Assembly: GCF_029867415.1 (NCBI RefSeq)
Contig: NC_081183.1
Location: 118,720,514 to 118,784,513 of the forward strand
DNA from: Vicia villosa
Lineage: Eukaryota > Streptophyta > Magnoliopsida > Fabales > Fabaceae
DNA length: 64,000 nucleotides
Direction of reading: 5' to 3'
Below, piece after piece: positions 22,435 through 34,370 of this stretch. How positions within the stretch are numbered: the stretch's first letter is position 1; each line of letters opens with the position of its first letter. The translations under genes were made by a program, and so were the position numbers. The notes below the pieces were generated by a model, which saw only the letters and a list, made by a program, of their open reading frames with translations, ran no database searches and had not been told where the DNA came from.

Positions 22435-25400
22435 TCAAACGAAGAGTTCAGGATAAGAGTCTTTCATCTGACTTTCTAGCTCCCACGTAACATTTCCACC
22501 TGCAGCTCCTCCCCAAGCTACTCGGACTAAAGCTATTTCTTTACCACGTAGTTGCTTTATCTTCCGATCTTCAATCCTCATAGGCAACGCCTCAACTGTC
22601 ATATTATCTCTCACTTGCACGTCATCTGCCTGGATTACATGAGACGGATCCGCTATATATTTCCTCAATTGAGATATATGGAATACGTCATGTAGGTTTG
22701 CAAGTGTGGTCGGTAAAGCAATACGATAAGCAACCTCTCCTACTCTTTCCGTAATCTGAAACGGACCAATGAAACGCGGCGTCAACTTCCTTGACTTTAG
22801 TGCTCGACCAACACCCGTCGTAGGAGTTACTCTAAGAAACACATGATCTCCCTCTTGAAATTCAAGTGTTCTCTGCCTTTTATCATGATAGCTTTTTTGA
22901 CGACTTTGAGAAGCCTTCATCTTCTCTTGAATCATCTTAATCTTTTCCGTCGTCTCTTGAACAATCTCTGGTCCAATCACTGCACTTTCACCAGCTTCAT
23001 ACCAACACAGTGGTGTCCTACACCTTCTACCATACAAAGCTTCAAATGGAGCCATACCAATACTCGAATGGTAGCTGTTATTGTAAGTGAACTCAATCAA
23101 CGGCAAATAACTATCCCATGTACCACCTTTTTCCAGTACACAAGCACTGAATAGATCTTCCAATGATTGAATCGTCCTTTCAGTCTGACCATCAATCTGC
23201 GGATGGTAAGCAAAACTTAACCTCAATTTAGTACCCAAGGCCTCCTGTAACCCTTCCCAAAATCTGGATGTAAATCTTGGATCTCTATCTGATACTATGC
23301 TCGAAGGAATACCATGCAAACTTACTATTTTCTCAATGTACAACTGTGCCAACCTTTCCATCGAATAATCCATCCTCATCGGTATGAAGTGAGCAGACTT
23401 CGTCAGTCTATCCACAATAACCCATATGGCTTCATAGTTCTTAGCTGTTCTTGGCAATCCAGATACAAAGTCCATGGATATGCTATCCCACTTCCATTCA
23501 GGAATAAATAAAGGCTGCATAGTTCCATACGGCTTCTGATGTTCGATCTTTGACTTTTGACAAGTCAAACAAGAATACACAAATTCAGCTATGTCCTTTT
23601 TCATTCCCGGCCACCAGAATAACTTCTTCAAATCATGGTACATCTTAGTAGCACCGGGGTGAATACTCAACCCACTACGATGTCCTTCTTCTAAGATACT
23701 CTTCTTCAGTTCAGTAACATCAGGAACACAAACACGGTCGCCAAATCTCAAGATGCCATTCTCATCAATTCTGAACTCATCTCCTTTTCCTTGGTTAATT
23801 AAAGTCAACCTGTCAACTAGTTCTATATCTTCTTTCTGCTTTTCTCTGATTTCATCAAGAATTCCACTTGTCAGCTTTAACATACCTAACTTGATACTAT
23901 TCGAAGTGCCTTCACATACCAAACTTAAATCCCGGAATTGTTCAATTAAATCTAATTCTCGCACCATCAACATTGACATATGCAAGGACTTCCTACTCAA
24001 AGCATCAGCAACAACATTCGCCTTACCCGGATGGTAATTCAGCTCAAAATCATAATCTTTTAGGAACTCTAACCACCTCCTCTGTCTCATATTAAGCTCT
24101 TTCTGATCAAATAGGTACTTCAGACTCTTATGATCACTAAACACCTCGAATCGTGAACCATAAAGATAATGTCTCCATAATTTCAACACAAACACCACTG
24201 CTGCTAACTCTAAGTCATGAGTCGGGTAATTCTTTTCATGCACCTTAAGTTGTCTCGACGCATAAGCAACTACCTGCTGATTCTGCATTAGTACACCTCC
24301 AAGTCCCATCAATGAAGCGTCACAATATACAACAAAAGATTCTGCCGGATTCGGCAAAATTAAAATAGGAGCACTAGTCAGCCTCTTCTTTAATTCTTGG
24401 AATCCTTCTTCGCATTCCGAGTCCCAAACGAATGCTTGACCCTTCCTAGTCAACTTCGTCAACGGTAGAGCTAACTTTGAAAATCCTTCTATAAACTTCC
24501 GATAATAACCTGCAAGACCAAGAAAGCTACGAATTTCGGTAACGGACTTCGGAGCTTCCCATTGTGACACGGCTTCTACCTTTGTCGGATCTACGGCAAT
24601 ACCGTTCTTGGAAATTACATGACCCAGGAAACTTACTTCGCTTAACCAGAAATCACATTTCGACAGTTTGGCATAAAGCTTCTTCTCTTTCAACACCCCC
24701 AGCACAATTCTGAGATGCTCTGCATGTTCTTCTTCACTTTTGGAATATATCAGAATGTCGTCAATGAACACCACAACGAACTTATCGAGATAAGGATGAA
24801 AAATCCTATTCATGTATTCCATGAAGACACCAGGTGCGTTAGTAACCCCAAAAGGCATCACAGTGTATTCATAATGACCATACCTCGTTCTGAACGCAGT
24901 CTTCTGAATATCGTCCGCCTTCACACGAATCTGATGATACCCAGACCTCAAATCAATTTTACTGAATATACTAGCTCCGACCAACTGATCCATCAAATCA
25001 TCAATCCTCGGCAATGGATACCGATTCTTGATAGTAACTTTATTCAGTTGTCTGTAGTCTACACACAACCTCATAGATCCTTCTTTCTTCTTTACCAATA
25101 ACACCGGTGCACCCCACGGTGACACACTTGGACGGATGAACTCCTTCTCTAACAATTCTTCTAATTGACTCTTCAACTCGGTCAATTCAGATGCTGACAT
25201 CCTATAAGGTGCCATCGATATAGGACTGGTTCCAGGAACTAACTCAATAGCAAACTCTACTTCCCTTTCAGGTGGTAGCTCTCTGACATCTTCTGGAAAA
25301 ACTTCTGGAAATTCTCGGACCACTGGTAATTCATTACTCGCTACTCTTCCTTTCACTTCCATCGACGCAAAAAGCATAAACACGGCTGCCCCGTCTTGAA

Positions 25401-26802
25401 TTGCTTCACCTACTTGTCTTGCAGTCATTGCTAACTCTTCGATACTCATCTCTTCAGGAAAGATGACCGTCTTCGTAAAACAATTGATATGAACTCGGTT
25501 AAATTGCAACCAGTTCATCCCCAGAATAATGTCAAGTTGTTCAAGTGGAAGGCACACTAAGTCCATTCCAAACTTCCTACCAAATATATCAATAGGACAG
25601 TTCAAACATGCAGATGAAGTGGTCACTGAACCCGACGCAGGAGTATCAATAACCATACTTCCATTAATCTGTGATATCTCTAAATTTAGCCTCTTAGCAC
25701 AATCCAATGAAATAAACGAGTGAGTCGCACCAGTATCAATAATCGCAATTAAAGGTGTGTTATGTATGAAACACGTACCTTTAATCAGTCTATCCTCCGG
25801 AGTAGTTTCTGATCCAGACAAAGCAAAGACTTTCCCTCCAGACTGGTTCTTCTTCGGCTTGGTGCACTGTGTACTGATATGACCTTCTTCTCCACAGTTA
25901 TAGCAAGTCACAGTTCTCATCTTACAGTCAGGAGCAACATGGCCTACTCTGCCACACTTAAAGCACTTCTTCTCTTCTTTCTTGCACTCATCCCTCTTAT
26001 GTCCAGTTTCACCACAGTTGAAGCACCTAAAGGGAGCACCAGAATCTCCCCCACTAGGTCTTCTCTAGTTACCAGCTCTTGGGTTTCCCCTACCATATGG
26101 TGTACCTCTGTCCATAGGCTTCTTACCCTTCTTATCAACTAACTCGCGAGAGTGAGATGATTTCAGCTTAAGACTGTCTTCCTCAAAGATTCTGCTACAG
26201 TCCACCAAATCAGCAAATCGGCGAATCCTTTGATACCTGATGCCCTGTTTGATCTCATCACGAAGACCATTCTCAAACTTGATACACTTAGAAAATTCTC
26301 CAGCTGCATCGTTGGTGTAGGGTGTGTAGTGCTTAGCCAATTCCACAAATTTGGAAGCATATTCAGGCACTGTCATACTACCCTGTTTCAGTTCCAAGAA
26401 CTCAATCTCCTTCTTTCCCCGAACATCTTCAGGATAGTACTTCCTCAGAAATTCTCTCTTGAATATGGCCCAAGTAATCGCAATCCCATCTGAATCCAAT
26501 TCAGTCTTAGTAGTAACCCACCAGTCATCAGCTTCTTCTGATAGCATGTGAGTACCGTACCTCACCTTCAGATTTTCCGCACAATCGATCACTCGAAAGA
26601 TCCTCTCGATCTCCTTCAACCATTTCTGAGCACCATCAGGGTCATGAGTGCCTTTGAACAGTGGAGGGTTGTTCCTCTGAAAGCTGTTCAACTGCCTGTC
26701 AGCACCAATCGCAGCTCCATTAGCATTCCCTCCCAATACACCAGCAATCATGCCTAGAGCCTCTGCGATAGCGTCATCGTTCCTTCCACCTCTTCCAGCC
26801 AT
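22435..26802 (-). pseudogene. Tekay-like gag-pol, one in-frame stop
   Basis: A single frame of about 1455 codons from ATG 26802, broken only by TAG at 26065-26067. The frame is open again to 22435. The gag part is at 26802-26068. After the stop come three CCHC zinc knuckles, the third just after M25920. Counting from M25920: protease IDTGATHS (61-68); RT about 225-400 with FIDD at 385-388; RNase H about 525-645 with YCDAS and SDHKS; integrase with D817, D878 and E914 (35 residues between the last two); then GPFQI and a C-terminal chromodomain-like segment (about 1090-1161). Chromodomains of this lineage direct insertion to marked chromatin. The stop sits between capsid and nucleocapsid, so this copy could give only truncated gag unless read through. 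Confidence 0.93.
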
Positions 26803-26920
26803 TGTTCTGCTAAATCACAAAACAATCTCATCAGAATAAAAGTATCGACAGTGTTTACCTTACACTAGTCGCATACAAGGGAACACTGACACTAAGACTC
26901 TGACTCTAACGACCGACTAT

Positions 26921-26932
26921 GCTCTGATACCA
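26921..26932 (-). other. Element C primer-binding site (tRNA-iMet type)
   Basis: On the minus strand TGGTATCAGAGC follows the 5' LTR end after four bases (ATAG). It is the standard initiator-Met tRNA complement of many plant LTR elements. Confidence 0.9.
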
Positions 26933-26936
26933 CTAT

Positions 26937-28773
26937 TGTAACACCCTTCTAAAACCCCCCGGTAAAATAATATAATATAATCAGAGTAATAACACATCAA
27001 GGATGTTACAATTATTAAATAAATAAAACATCAAAGTCGATTGTCATGCTTTTATTAAAATTAACCAAACTTCAACATGTGTTCATCACAGCGGAAACTT
27101 ATTTCAAACAATGTTAGGAGCATATCCAAACCGCTCATCAGTACACAATCCATAAACAAAATAACAACATAGTATCTCAAGTAACGCTAAGACTAATCGA
27201 TCCCAGTGTTACAATCAGAGCATGACTCGACACGAACTACGGGCTAGCTTATAAGCTATCTTCACCCAATCACACGCCGCTACATCCTTAATCTGAAATC
27301 ATCAAAGTAAGGGTGAGTTTCATTCGAATTAATAACCATTATACAATCATAAGCAATAGAATATCATAGCAATTATCATCCACTCATCATACATACAATC
27401 AGGATTATTATAACAAGCAAGCAACAGTGTATAAACATCATCTATCACACCACACAATCATTCAGTCATATCATAATATAATGCAATGAATGAACTGACA
27501 CTAATGCATGTGGTACCATCCATGGGATAAACCCATCCAACTGATCTTTTTCATCACCGAGATACAGTTTTAACCAGCACAAATTCCACACAATGGGAAT
27601 TATGCCCACCATTTTGATCCATTTCATCACCGGGATCCATCACCGAAAATGTATGCCAATGAATGCAACATATAACATGCTTACAACATCACCAATTCGA
27701 TGTAACACACCGTTTCATTATCATCACCAAATCATCACCGATAAGCATGTATATATTCTTAGCATCCATACAAACATAACACACGCATACACGAAAGTCA
27801 TCACCCAATAAATACATAATCACAAATAAACAACTTGGACTTTACATCCATACTACCTATTCATCATATAGGCCTTTAACTCAGCTTCACACTGCTCAAA
27901 ACGGCACATAAATCGGGTATTCGGATCAAAAGTTATGAGTTTTCAAAGATAAAACATTTTTAGAAAAGTGCTGCAGGAACGGGGTTGTCCCTACGTGGGA
28001 ACCGGTTCCTGGCAGCTTCAAAAGTCTCGTCTCTGGTTTTTACTATGGGGAACCGGGTTGTCCCTACATGGGAACCGGTTCCCAGCTACCCAGAATCCAT
28101 ATTTCTCTGTTTTTACAAGGGGGAACCGGTTCGTCCCACATGGGAACCGGTTCCTACGTACCTGCACAGCAAAAATCACCATTTTGACAGCTTTTACCCT
28201 ATCCCATAACCCCAATTTCAGGTACATACGAACATAGCACACAAATATCATTGTTTTTCACACAATTACACATTTCAAATAGGTTATTGACATGTATTAA
28301 CATCATATGTCACAAGTATCAACAGAATCATGTCAATTCATACAAGATTATCAAAAACCTAACAAATTCCCAACCCGACACGTACGAATGAACTAAACAA
28401 TAATCCTAATCTATCCTACTACCTAAAATCGCATAAGGATTACTAACCCGAAGAATCCCCCCTTACCTCAGAGTCGGATCTTCGAAGTTCTTCTCCCCCT
28501 TTGGCTCTTCTCACTTTCACGTGTTCTTCAGTTCCAAAATCTGCTTCTACTGCTTCTGCTTCTCTTTTTCCCAATTTCCTTTATTTTATGAAAAATAAAA
28601 TAAAACATTCTTAATGGGCTTGCTTAGTTAACACCCCCCCTTCTACTAACTATCACACTCAGCCCAACACCATATTTTTATTATTTTCCAAATAATTCCC
28701 ACAGATTATTATTTCTAATAATTTAATTAATAAAATAATTAAATTAATACACCAGAATTAACGGGGTGTTACA
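26937..28773 (-). repeat. Element C 5' LTR (1837 bp)
   Basis: Partner of 20556-22392, with the same ends and length. The palindrome-bearing 72-bp repeats lie at about 27981-28156. Confidence 0.97.
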
Positions 28774-28778
28774 GTACT
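28774..28778. other. Target-site duplication of element C (right copy)
   Basis: GTACT, identical to 20551-20555. Confidence 0.95.
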
Positions 28779-30267
28779 CATAGTCAATGTTCCATCCAGT
28801 TGGAACAATATCTTCAAGAGAGATTCTTGAACTTTCAGGAGCGGAGTATTTCACCATGTAGTCGAATTTTCCGCTTGGTTCTCCTAATGTATCCCAAGTC
28901 TCTTCGGGGATAGGAGGAACTTCTTCTGATGAACCATGACTTCTGGTGGTTAAGCTGTCAGTAACTTCATCACTGCTTGGTTGAGTCTTACTTTCAGATC
29001 CTTTAGTCGGATAACAGCAAGGTGAATCAGACTCTGGTAGGGAGATGTATCCTGCTTTGTTAAGATAGGATAACCATTCCTCTTCATCGGTGTTTTCCGT
29101 ACCGATGGTATTGACTGTTTGTTGAACAGGTTGAAGAAAACCTCCGCTGCGGAAAGTTTCTTGAATTGGAAGAACTACCTCAATTCCTGGGATAGCTTTT
29201 GATGATGTTGGAAAGAATCCAATTCTCGTTCGGTTCTTGTTGTTGGTAGGAATATTAATGTGCCCCCAACCACTGGTAGTGCCATCCTTTACAACTTGGA
29301 TTGCATCTTTGTATGAAGAGATAGACGATGCTTTCTCCTTTCCTTTGTCCAAGGAAAGTGCTTGGAATTTAGTTCCAACAACTTCTTTTGGTTCTATGTC
29401 GGAGAATGATGACAGGTTGCTGACGATCAGAGCTCGTTCTCCACATACGATTACCAATTTGTCATTTCTTATGAACTTCAGTTTCTGATGAAGTGTTGAA
29501 GTAATTGCCCCAGCCTCATGAATCCATGGGCGACCTAGCAAACAACTGTATTGTGCTGGAATATCCATAACTTGGAAAGTGATTTTGAACGTCTGAGGTC
29601 CAATAGTTATGGGAAGATCCACTTCTCCGAAAACTGACTTTCTTGATCCATCAAATGCTTTGACGATGACATGACTCTTTCTTAGAGGGAAATCTTCGAA
29701 AGATAATCTTGATAATGTTGATTTAGGCATGACGTTGAGAGAGGATCCATTGTCTATTAGGACTCCTGTGAGTACATTACCCATGCAGCCAACTGAGATG
29801 TGAAGTGGAAGATTGTGGTCCACTCCTTCTTCAGGAAGATCTTCGTCACAGAAACTTAGGTTAGTTCCGGCGGAGATGTTGGCAATGATGTTGTTGAATT
29901 GGCTTATTGTAACACTTGGTTCTACGAAATCTTGTTCCAAAACTTTCTGTAGAGCTTCCCTATGAGCTTCAGAACTCAATAGCAGGGAAAGAACAGAAAT
30001 CCTAGACGGAGTATGTAGTAATTGGTCTACAATGTTGTATTCACTCCTCTGGATTAACTTCAAGATCTCATCATTTTCTTTCGCTTGAACAGCATTGGTC
30101 GGATGATTGTCTTGCCTATGTGGTACTTCCTCCGAAGGTTTCTCCACATTTTCTGTTGTTCTGTTGAAGACTCGTCCACTTCTGGTGACTCGACTAACAT
30201 CAGCAATGTTGACAACAGACGGTAATGGTATTTCCTTACCATTTTCAATGAATGTAGCGTTGTACTT
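28774..30267 (-). CDS. Element A gag-pro, protease segment
   Basis: The middle 498 codons of the gag-pro frame of element A, isolated between insertions B and C. It contains the retroviral-type aspartic protease: active-site strand LIDNGSSLNVM, then flap-proximal strands and LLGRPW, typical of Tat proteases. The enzyme would cut the polyprotein into capsid, RT and integrase. The frame joins 41754-44012 upstream and 20098-20550 downstream without a shift. The open frame as it stands starts at 30300 inside the LTR of B, and its first residues are not native. It also runs past 28774 into LTR C. Confidence 0.9.
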
Positions 30268-30272
30268 GTATG
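30268..30272. other. Target-site duplication of element B (left copy)
   Basis: GTATG, identical to 41754-41758 and abutting the LTR start TGTCATACCCC. Confidence 0.95.
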
Positions 30273-32782
30273 TGTCATACCCCAAAATTTGCCCAGTCAA
30301 TTCATGTCTTTTAATTCATCAAGGATCGAAATTAAGAATCATGGGGTTTGACATCCCTATTGTCAAACCTGCGTTCTTATAAGGTATCCTGAATCAAAAT
30401 GGGGGTTAAAATCAGAAAGTGCTTGAGCTCAGTCATCTAGCTCATCTATTCCATCTTCTTGAGGTTTTTTTTAGTCCTTTCTCACAAATTATTAATATGT
30501 TTTATTATTTATAATTAGTTTAATAATTTTATTATTATAACCAACTGTTATTAATTAATAGAGGTTTTAATAATATTATTATTAAGATTATTATAATTAT
30601 TTTCAACTATTATTGTTATTATAATTACAATATACAATTAATCAATGGATTAGTAATTTGTTTGGGTTAAAATAATAAATCAAATGGTAGGCCCATTAGG
30701 TTAAAAAAACAAAAAGAATTAACTAACTAAAAGAGATTAATATAAAAAAGGAGAGAGGATGCTGTAAGGGGAGAGGTTGCTGGCCGAAAAAAGAGAAAGG
30801 CCTTTGCTGAAGAACAAAAAAACCGCGGAAGGGAGTGAAATCACAGATCAAGGTTCGATTTGATTCAGACCAGTCCAAGATTGCCAAACAATTCTTCATG
30901 GTTGTCTAAAGCTAAGTGCATCATTCTCGTCCATTGAAACTCACGGAATCACGTCCCAGAGGCCATTGTTCTTCTTGATTTTTTTTCAAATTCGATTGCA
31001 TCCTTTCACATATTATAAATTGATTTTGATTGTGTATTCGTATTTAGATTAACGATTACAAGCTCTCTGCATAGTTAATTGAGTTTTGGTTGATGTTTGA
31101 AGGATTCACCATTGTCGGGTTACTTGAGCTGTGTTTTAGGATCTAGATTTGCAGATGAAATTGGACAAAACCGACGATACCAATGGACTCGGAAGGCGAT
31201 TTTAAGTCGGGCCATGTCCTTATAATTTATTTATTCATTATGCTTGCTTGGGTTCGAAATTGCAGGGATGGCCATGGTTGTTCACGAACAACTACGACGA
31301 AGAGGAACAGTACCAGCACTGGGCTGTTTGGTTTTAGAATTTGGCTCTTTTTTTTTGTATATGATTGTTTGGTGTCTGAATTCTAACAGAGTGGGAGCGC
31401 AGCGCGGTTGGCGATCCACACAAGTCCTGCGTCCAAGGGGTTGTGAGTTCGAGTCTCAGCAACCTCACTATTTTTTTCAATTTCTGGCAAGAGTAAGCAG
31501 GATGATCCGACGCCACTCAGGCATTAGTGCCCACCGTACGTCTTCAGTTCAAGCCGTTAGATCACCAATTTCCTTGATCCAACGCCCCCCAAGCCGAGGG
31601 TCTACCATGGACACTCAGAGGCAACCACACAAGATTGGTGCCAGGTTTATTTATTCATTTTACTATTATTTAAACTATTTAGATTAAAATGATAATTAAT
31701 ATTGTTTATTTTAATTAGTTTATTTAATTAAAATTATGATTAGAATAAATTAGGATTAGGGTTATGATTTATTTAGGATCATTCTCCCGACTATTTTTCC
31801 TGATTTATCGATCTAATTAATTTAGCCAATATTAATTATAATCACAAAACCTTATAAAAGTACCAATACATTAGGATTCGCTCAATCCCATTGGCCCTTG
31901 GCCAAACATTAGGATTTAAATTATTATTGGTTTCGACTAAATTTATTGGTCGCGATGATTAATAATTGATTAATTTGATTAATCAAATCCTATAAATTAA
32001 AATAATATAATTCAAATAAACTTCACGAATAATAAAAATATATTCATTTTGCTAAAAGGTTTTAACCATCTTATTGGTTACGACGATTAGCAATTTTTTT
32101 TTATCAATTCGTTACTATTTTTAATCGAATCTATCGATTATGAGGGGTAACGATAAATTAATAATTTATAATTAAAATACATCCATTTGCTAAAAGTGAT
32201 AATCGAATCAATCGATTAGAATTGCCAGCAACTCTCTACTAATCTATTAATTATGGTGATCAAACCTATTGATCATCGCGATTAATAGTACAAATTAAAA
32301 TCAGGGTTGTACGCCCAAAACATCTAAAACACACTAAACCACGATACTACGGATTTTTATCCATTCAACTGCGATTTTCAAATCACAACTTCTAAAACTA
32401 CGATAGGCCACTCAAAAAGCCTCTAAACTCACATTCAATCAAATCTCAAACCGTAAGGGCGTACAACCCGTATCCCGAACTACGTTGACTCTGATTCTCC
32501 ATAAGGAGATACGTAGGCACTTGGCGACAAGGCGAGTCCCCTTCCTCCATATTCTAATCATGTTCAATTATTTGCCTTAACCCTATTAACTGTCTGTCAT
32601 CTTTCTTTATAAACCTTGATCTTTGCTATGTTAGCCTTTAGGAAAGGGTTGAGGATGCCTAACACCTTCCCTCGACCTGAATATAGTATCTTACCCCGAT
32701 CTCTATACTGCGTAGGGTTTCCTATTCGCCCTTCAGAATAGGTGGCGACTCTCTAAGTTAAATTTTTAGGCAGGTTGCTACA
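30273..32782 (+). repeat. Element B 5' LTR (2510 bp)
   Basis: It starts TGTCATACCCC and ends GGTTGCTACA. It is AT-rich and carries a tRNA-like segment (31391-31468), the GATACGTAGGCA block (32508-32519) and an extra TGGCGACTCT about 43 bp before the primer-binding site. The 147-aa frame at 31244-31687 spans the tRNA-like part and is incidental. Confidence 0.96.
31391..31468 (+). repeat. tRNA-like segment in 5' LTR B
   Basis: A 78-bp stretch with an A-box-like GCGCGGTTGGCGA, a B-box-like GAGTTCGAGTCTC in a TGAG/CTCA T-arm stem, partly pairing ends (GTGGGAG against AACCTCAC), and T7 shortly after. It resembles a tRNA-derived SINE head. The other LTR has the same segment at 40362-40439. It is not a functional tRNA gene as far as I can fold it. 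Confidence 0.45.
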
Positions 32783-32784
32783 GC

Positions 32785-32802
32785 TGGCGACTCTGCTGGG
32801 GA
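32785..32802 (+). other. Element B primer-binding site
   Basis: TGGCGACTCTGCTGGGGA, two bases after the 5' LTR. It is identical to the sites of elements A and E. Confidence 0.92.
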
Positions 32803-32919
32803 CCACTTAATGGTAATTACTATGCTCCTATAGGTTTTGGCAGGGTTTAGGTTTGGCAAACTTTTAGGGTCTGACCAATTTGCCATTTTTAGGGTTTGGC
32901 TAACTCGCCAATTTTAGGG

Positions 32920-33300
32920 TTTATTTTTTATATAAATATTTAAATTTTTATTTATTTATTTATTTATAAATACATTTATTTCACCTCAATTTAAATTAAT
33001 ATTTTATTTAAATATTTGTTCTACTGCATTGTTATAAGCGGCCGGAATCCAAGGTTAGTTTTTAAATATTTAAATTTAAATTTATTTATTTATTTACAGC
33101 CTTAAACTACAGTAATTTAAATTTTTATTTAATTACTGTCATACTATATTGTCAAATTATAAGCGGCGGGACTTCGAGGTTAGTTTGTTTTTAAATATTC
33201 AAATTTAAATTCATTTGTTTATTTATCTACATCTATTTACAGTAATTTTATTTATTTATTTTATTATAATTTAAATAAATACTGCTTTGGTCGCTTATAT
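32920..33300 (+). repeat. TTTA-rich microsatellites and two ~130-bp direct repeats
   Basis: Runs of TTTA/ATTT surround two copies of a unit beginning ATAAGCGGC (33037 and about 33160) followed by AGGTTAGTTT and AT-rich sequence. They are imperfect copies at the start of the element B internal region. Confidence 0.6.
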
Positions 33301-33764
33301 ACAATTGCTGCTTTTTATATTGTCGGGATATTATAAATTATTTGTTTAAACCCTAAGTGTGGGAGTTAACTTTGAGATCAATAGGGGAGTATGAATCTCC
33401 TACGAGTCTCATTGATAACTCCACTCGGAGTGGGTTGAGTATTCGGAAATGTCCAAAACGAGGCTTGACTTTGTTGAGGGCAGGACTGGATACTTGGCTG
33501 ATCTCTCCGAGAACCTACCCCAAAAATTCGAACCTCATGGATAAAATGAGTTGTTCTAAAATCCGAAGAGACAAAAAGTCTCGGAGGCTACGAACGACCC
33601 CATGAGACCTTCTAGAACACTCCCAAAAAAAAAGGGTAGGCTCCCTAGAGCCGTTACGTCGAACCTATGAACCTAGGACTTTTGTGTTTATGGGCTTATT
33701 ATGTGTTTGCAACATATATACTTCGAATATCTATGCATTGCCATTTTGCAGGTACTCCTAAGTG

Positions 33765-34370
33765 GTCCCTAGCCTGTAGGGACACAAATTCCTAAAGACC
33801 ATGTCTTTCCCACGAAGGACATCACCATCTACGCATCCCCTAGCCTGTGGGGATTTTATTTTTATATCCTTGTATTCTTACAACTACGCGTCCTTCCCAC
33901 GAAGGACATTTCCATTAACGCACGTCAATTGGCCTCTCGATGGCCATGCGATTCGGTGATTGTCGTGAACGGTCACCCCGTGCTTGCTACTACGTACTCC
34001 CTAGCATATAGGGATTTTCTGTTACATCCACGTGTTTTCACAATGACGCGTCCTTCCCCGAAGGACAACTTCACTAGCATGTGTTCGATTGGCCTCTCGA
34101 TGGCTATGAAATCTAGTGACTGTCCTGAACGATCACTCCATGCTTATTCCCGCGCACCCTCTAACTTGTAGGGTTTGGATCTCCATTTACACATCACATC
34201 CCTAGCCTGTAGGGATTTCTCTTCGTCCATATCGTCCTTAGATAGGTTGTGTTCCGCATAGAGAACCTTCCCACGAGGTACAAATTCATTGGTACATGTT
34301 GATTGGCCTCTCGATGGCCATGAGATTTAGTGACTGTCTTGAACGGTCACTAGCCGCTATCTTCTGCATA
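33765..34370 (+). repeat. Hairpin-bearing ~160-bp repeats in element B leader
   Basis: Three to four imperfect units, each with up to four hairpins: CCCTA-GCCTG-TAGGG (33765-33783 as a perfect 7-bp stem, again at about 34010 and 34200), GTCCTTC-CCAC-GAAGGAC (about 33803, 33889, 34050), GGCC-TCTCGAT-GGCC (about 33929, 34090, 34304), and GTGAC...GTCAC. Loops are mostly kept between units while flanks vary. Confidence 0.75.

Larger units (their letters stand above)
20556..28773 (-). mobile_element. Element C: Tekay-like chromovirus (Ty3), nested in A
   Basis: A complete 8218-bp minus-strand LTR retrotransposon. It has two equal 1837-bp LTRs, a tRNA-iMet-type primer-binding site, gag-pol in one frame with a C-terminal chromodomain-like segment, a polypurine tract, and a perfect GTACT target duplication. 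The LTRs differ at about four positions (for example 21117, 21248, 21446 and 22047 against the other copy), so insertion is very recent. Only one in-frame stop is seen. Chromodomain, domain order and LTR size point to Tekay/Del. Confidence 0.95.

Noticed and set aside
31244..31687. 147-aa ORF, repeated at 40215-40658
   Set aside because: It lies inside both LTRs of element B and reads through the tRNA-like segment; its duplication comes from the LTR pair.
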